From Chitinophagales bacterium 33-2 (GTDB lineage Bacteria; Bacteroidota; Bacteroidia; Chitinophagales; Chitinophagaceae), in assembly GCA_002050435.1 (NCBI GenBank), contig MWYV01000036.1:1-64000 (forward strand): a stretch of DNA of 64,000 nucleotides, read 5' to 3'. The first letter of the stretch is position 1; each line of letters opens with the position of its first letter. Below the pieces are notes generated by a model, which ran no database searches, was not told the origin of the DNA, and saw only the letters and a program-made list of their open reading frames with translations. This document shows positions 60,968 to 64,000 of this stretch, one piece after another. A program made the position numbers and the translations under genes.

Positions 60968-62068
60968 TTACTCCCAGCGGAAGAATTTAGCCGTTAAAAA
61001 ATAGATCAGCAATCCCCAGCCAAGCAGAATCAATACCTCGGGCCAGCAACTCCACAAAGAGGCACCTTCAAAAGCCACGTTGCGCATGGAATCATTTACA
61101 GCTGTAAGTGGAAGAAATTGTATGAAGGGCTGCATAAATGCGGGAAGTGAAGATTTTGGAAAAAAGGTTCCGGATAAAAAATATTGCGGAAACATGAACA
61201 GGTTGGCATAAATAGGAATGACATTCTGATTCCTGGCAACACCGGTAATTAAAAATCCAAAGCCCATGAAAACCAATAGCGCAATAAAACTTAAGAACAT
61301 CATATTAAGAAAGGTGATCCATCCATTCGCCAGGTAAAAATCAAAAACAAAATACCCGAACCCAATAAGTACCACAACCGTCAGCAACTGAAAAATCACC
61401 TTGGCCAGGCTTTCCCCCAAAATGATGTTGTGTTTTTTTACCGGGGTGGAATACATTCTTTTTAAGACCAGTGTTTCTCTCAGGCTGTAAAATGAAAATG
61501 CCACTCCAAAAACAGCAGCGCCGATCAAAGAAAAACCGATCATTGCAGGAAGAAAAAAATCGATCATCCTGTACCTTCTGCCCTCCACAATCGATTGTGA
61601 AACGGTTGCAGCACTAGGTTTTTGAGGATAAAATATACTGTCAGTTTTAGCAAGCGATGCATTCAGTGCAGCTACCAGAACACCATAATCTTTTTGTGCG
61701 GCAGATGAAGTTCTGAGATGAATGGAAAAAGGCCTTATTGCACCACTGTCCCTGTTTTCTTTAATATCGATCACAGCAGCGATCCTACCTTTCCTTAATT
61801 CATCTTCTACATCCTTACCTTTTTCTGGCGCCTGTAAAACAGGATTCTGTTTTAGAAAACCATATAAAATATTCGAGGTATCAGTGCCTTGTTCATAAGC
61901 CACTTTTACTTTTGGAATCCCACTGCTGCCAAGCGACCCGAAAATCCAGATAAGCACAATTGGAAAAAACAGGCTGAAAAAAATAGACTGGGGACTTCTG
62001 AAAGTTGCCTTAAGGCTTGCTTTTGTTATGGCAAACAAGGCCCTCGTCTGGTTGTATTCTTTTTTCAT
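60968..62068 (-). CDS. ABC-2 type transporter permease
   Basis: 366 aa; KASLKATFRSPQSIFFSLFFPIVLIWIFG, C-terminal ABC2 membrane domain. Confidence 0.9.
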   Translation of the reverse strand: MKKEYNQTRALFAITKASLKATFRSPQSIFFSLFFPIVLIWIFGSLGSSGIPKVKVAYEQGTDTSNILYGFLKQNPVLQAPEKGKDVEDELRKGRIAAVIDIKENRDSGAIRPFSIHLRTSSAAQKDYGVLVAALNASLAKTDSIFYPQKPSAATVSQSIVEGRRYRMIDFFLPAMIGFSLIGAAVFGVAFSFYSLRETLVLKRMYSTPVKKHNIILGESLAKVIFQLLTVVVLIGFGYFVFDFYLANGWITFLNMMFLSFIALLVFMGFGFLITGVARNQNVIPIYANLFMFPQYFLSGTFFPKSSLPAFMQPFIQFLPLTAVNDSMRNVAFEGASLWSCWPEVLILLGWGLLIYFLTAKFFRWE

Positions 62069-62124
62069 CTTGTTGGTCTCAGTCCTTTCCGGCTGCGCGA
62101 ATGTAGGATCTTCCTGTTAACTAT

Positions 62125-63873
62125 TTATTGGATATAGAATTGAAACGGAAGACGGGCCTGAATGGAGCGGGTCATTTCCCTGATGCCGGACAATTGTTTG
62201 TAGACCTGGTAATTTTCTTCGCCCAGTTCCTTTCTAAGCATGGCGGAGGGTTCTGTTTTGTTCCTGCCCAAAAGATTATTGATCCAGGATTCTGATTCAG
62301 GGTATTCCTTCAAACCGTAAGAGGTGATTTTGGCCATTCTTCCTGCACATTCGATGGCATCCTGCAGATTACCCATCCTGTCTACCAGTCCGATCTGAAG
62401 TGCATCTGTTCCACTCCATACCCTGCCTTGCGCAAAACTGTCAACCAGATTCATATCCATTTTTCTACCCTGGGCTACTCTTTGTTTGAATTGAAGATAG
62501 ATCCGCTCTATTTCCGTTTGAATAATTCTTTTTTCAATTTCCGTCATGGGGCGGTGAATGCCACCTGCATCTGCATAGGGAGCCGTTGTCACCTGGTCAA
62601 AAGTAATTCCCAGCTTATTCTTAAAAAATCCCTGCATGTTTGGAATCACACCAAATACACCGATAGATCCTGTGATGGTATTTGGATTTGAAAAAATGCT
62701 ATCAGCACCTGCGGCGATATAATATCCTCCTGAAGCGGCTACATTTCCAAAACTCACCACCACCGGCTTTCCATCCTGCTTCGCAACCTGTAGTTCACGC
62801 CAGATCTGTTCTGAAGCAAGTGCGCTTCCGCCACCGGAATTTACGCGCAATACAATCGCTTTAACAGATTTATCCAGCCTGGCTTTCCTGATGATCTTTT
62901 GAAAATTCTCCCCACCTATATTATCGCTTCCACCCATGCCATCAACAATATCGCCTTCAGCATAGATCACGGCGATCCTGTCACTTCCACCCTTGCGCAG
63001 GTTCACGGTTTCTTTGTATTTACTAAAAGAAAGCATATTCATTTTGTCAAACTTATCTAATGACAGCAGGCGCTTCAGTTCATCTTTTACCTGGTCGTCG
63101 TATTTAACTGAATCAATTAAACGGTTCGCCACAGCATCCTGAGGGGTTTGAACTACCTGCTGCACTGCCAGCCGGATAAGTGTTGCTGTATCAAGTCCGC
63201 GGGCGGCGGCAGTTTGAACAAGAAAATGTTGATACATATCACCCAGCCATTCCTCTGTTTGCAATCGGTTTTCAGGTGTCATCTTTTCGGCACGGAAAAT
63301 TTCAGTTGCACTTTTAAACTTACCTGCATAAAAGATCTGGGGTTCAATCTGAAGTTTTTCCAGAGAACCTTTTATAAAGGGCATGACAATACTGAAACCT
63401 TCCCATGATAATCCACCGACAGGGTTGAGGTAGATCTTATCTGCAGCACTTGCAACAAAATAGCCCTGCTGCGACATCACATCAGCATACGAAATGACAA
63501 ATTTTTTGGAGTTTCTGAAATCCAGCAGCGCATTTCTGATCTCATTGCTTGCCGCAAAGCCATTTCCATTCGAGTTGGCGCGTATATAGATCCCCGAAAT
63601 ATTATTATCTGTTTTTGCATGATGGATCAGGCGTAACAATTCATATAAACTGGGCGATTCTCCCTCGCCTGAGATCTGGCTGAATGGATCTTTTGCAACA
63701 ACTTCCGAATACATTGAACCCAGGTCGAGCTCCAGGATGGTTTTATCGGCAACCTTCTGCTTGTCTTTTGAAGTGATACTACCCACTACGGCTATCATGA
63801 TAAAAAAGATCACCAGACAGAATACAAAAAATGCCAATAGTGATGCAAAGAAAATTTTAAAGAAACTTCTCAT
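62125..63873 (-). CDS. sppA: signal peptide peptidase SppA, 67K type
   Basis: 582 aa; VLRVNSGGGSALASEQIWREL, VVVSFGNVAASGGYYIAAGADSIFSNPNTITGSIGVFG. Confidence 0.95.
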   Translation of the reverse strand: MRSFFKIFFASLLAFFVFCLVIFFIMIAVVGSITSKDKQKVADKTILELDLGSMYSEVVAKDPFSQISGEGESPSLYELLRLIHHAKTDNNISGIYIRANSNGNGFAASNEIRNALLDFRNSKKFVISYADVMSQQGYFVASAADKIYLNPVGGLSWEGFSIVMPFIKGSLEKLQIEPQIFYAGKFKSATEIFRAEKMTPENRLQTEEWLGDMYQHFLVQTAAARGLDTATLIRLAVQQVVQTPQDAVANRLIDSVKYDDQVKDELKRLLSLDKFDKMNMLSFSKYKETVNLRKGGSDRIAVIYAEGDIVDGMGGSDNIGGENFQKIIRKARLDKSVKAIVLRVNSGGGSALASEQIWRELQVAKQDGKPVVVSFGNVAASGGYYIAAGADSIFSNPNTITGSIGVFGVIPNMQGFFKNKLGITFDQVTTAPYADAGGIHRPMTEIEKRIIQTEIERIYLQFKQRVAQGRKMDMNLVDSFAQGRVWSGTDALQIGLVDRMGNLQDAIECAGRMAKITSYGLKEYPESESWINNLLGRNKTEPSAMLRKELGEENYQVYKQLSGIREMTRSIQARLPFQFYIQ

Positions 63874-63928
63874 AAGAATAAATTCTGGCTTAAAAATAAA
63901 AGATATTTGCCGCCGTCATAGAACTATT

Positions 63929-64000
63929 ATGGAGAAGGCTTATTTGCTGGCAGGCGGAAACATGGGCAACAGGGAAGCATGGCTGGCAAAAGCCAGGCTT
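63929..64000 (+). CDS. folK: HPPK (2-amino-4-hydroxy-6-hydroxymethyldihydropteridine diphosphokinase), N-terminal fragment
   Basis: MEKAYLLAGGNMGNREAWLAKARL; runs off the window. Confidence 0.75.
   Translation, partial: MEKAYLLAGGNMGNREAWLAKARL

Overview
Chromosomal window from a Bacteroidota genome, probably Chitinophagaceae-like judging by protein families (T9SS sorting domain, CcmB/CcmC layout, DUF3857 pair); no rRNA, tRNA, CRISPR array, phage or transposase was recognised. The left end is a nucleotide-sugar/surface-polysaccharide block (rfbD partial, rfbC, two UDP-sugar dehydrogenases, UXS-like decarboxylase, DegT aminotransferase, waaA). Next come housekeeping genes (tdk, ccmB/ccmC, Glu dehydrogenase, two membrane glycosyltransferases). 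A tightly packed minus-strand block (about 17.1-31.5 kb) holds a giant T9SS-exported mosaic protein, a TPR adenylyl cyclase, an HD-domain protein, an NTT/MFS-like transporter with HEAT repeats, a stand-alone cyclic-nucleotide-binding protein and a voltage-gated-type cation channel with an altered selectivity filter. This is the best candidate for an under-described system. A second accessory-looking stretch (37.7-46.2 kb) contains many very small hydrophilic proteins, a KGG/Con-10 protein, a degenerate receiver and a thioredoxin; a 17-bp motif resembling a sigma-54 -24/-12 promoter is repeated in front of several of these. The rest is mostly ordinary core genome (phoH, crcB, ppa, clpB, queG, sppA, two ECF sigma factors, folK partial). 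All calls come from reading the sequence and supplied translations; no database search was run.
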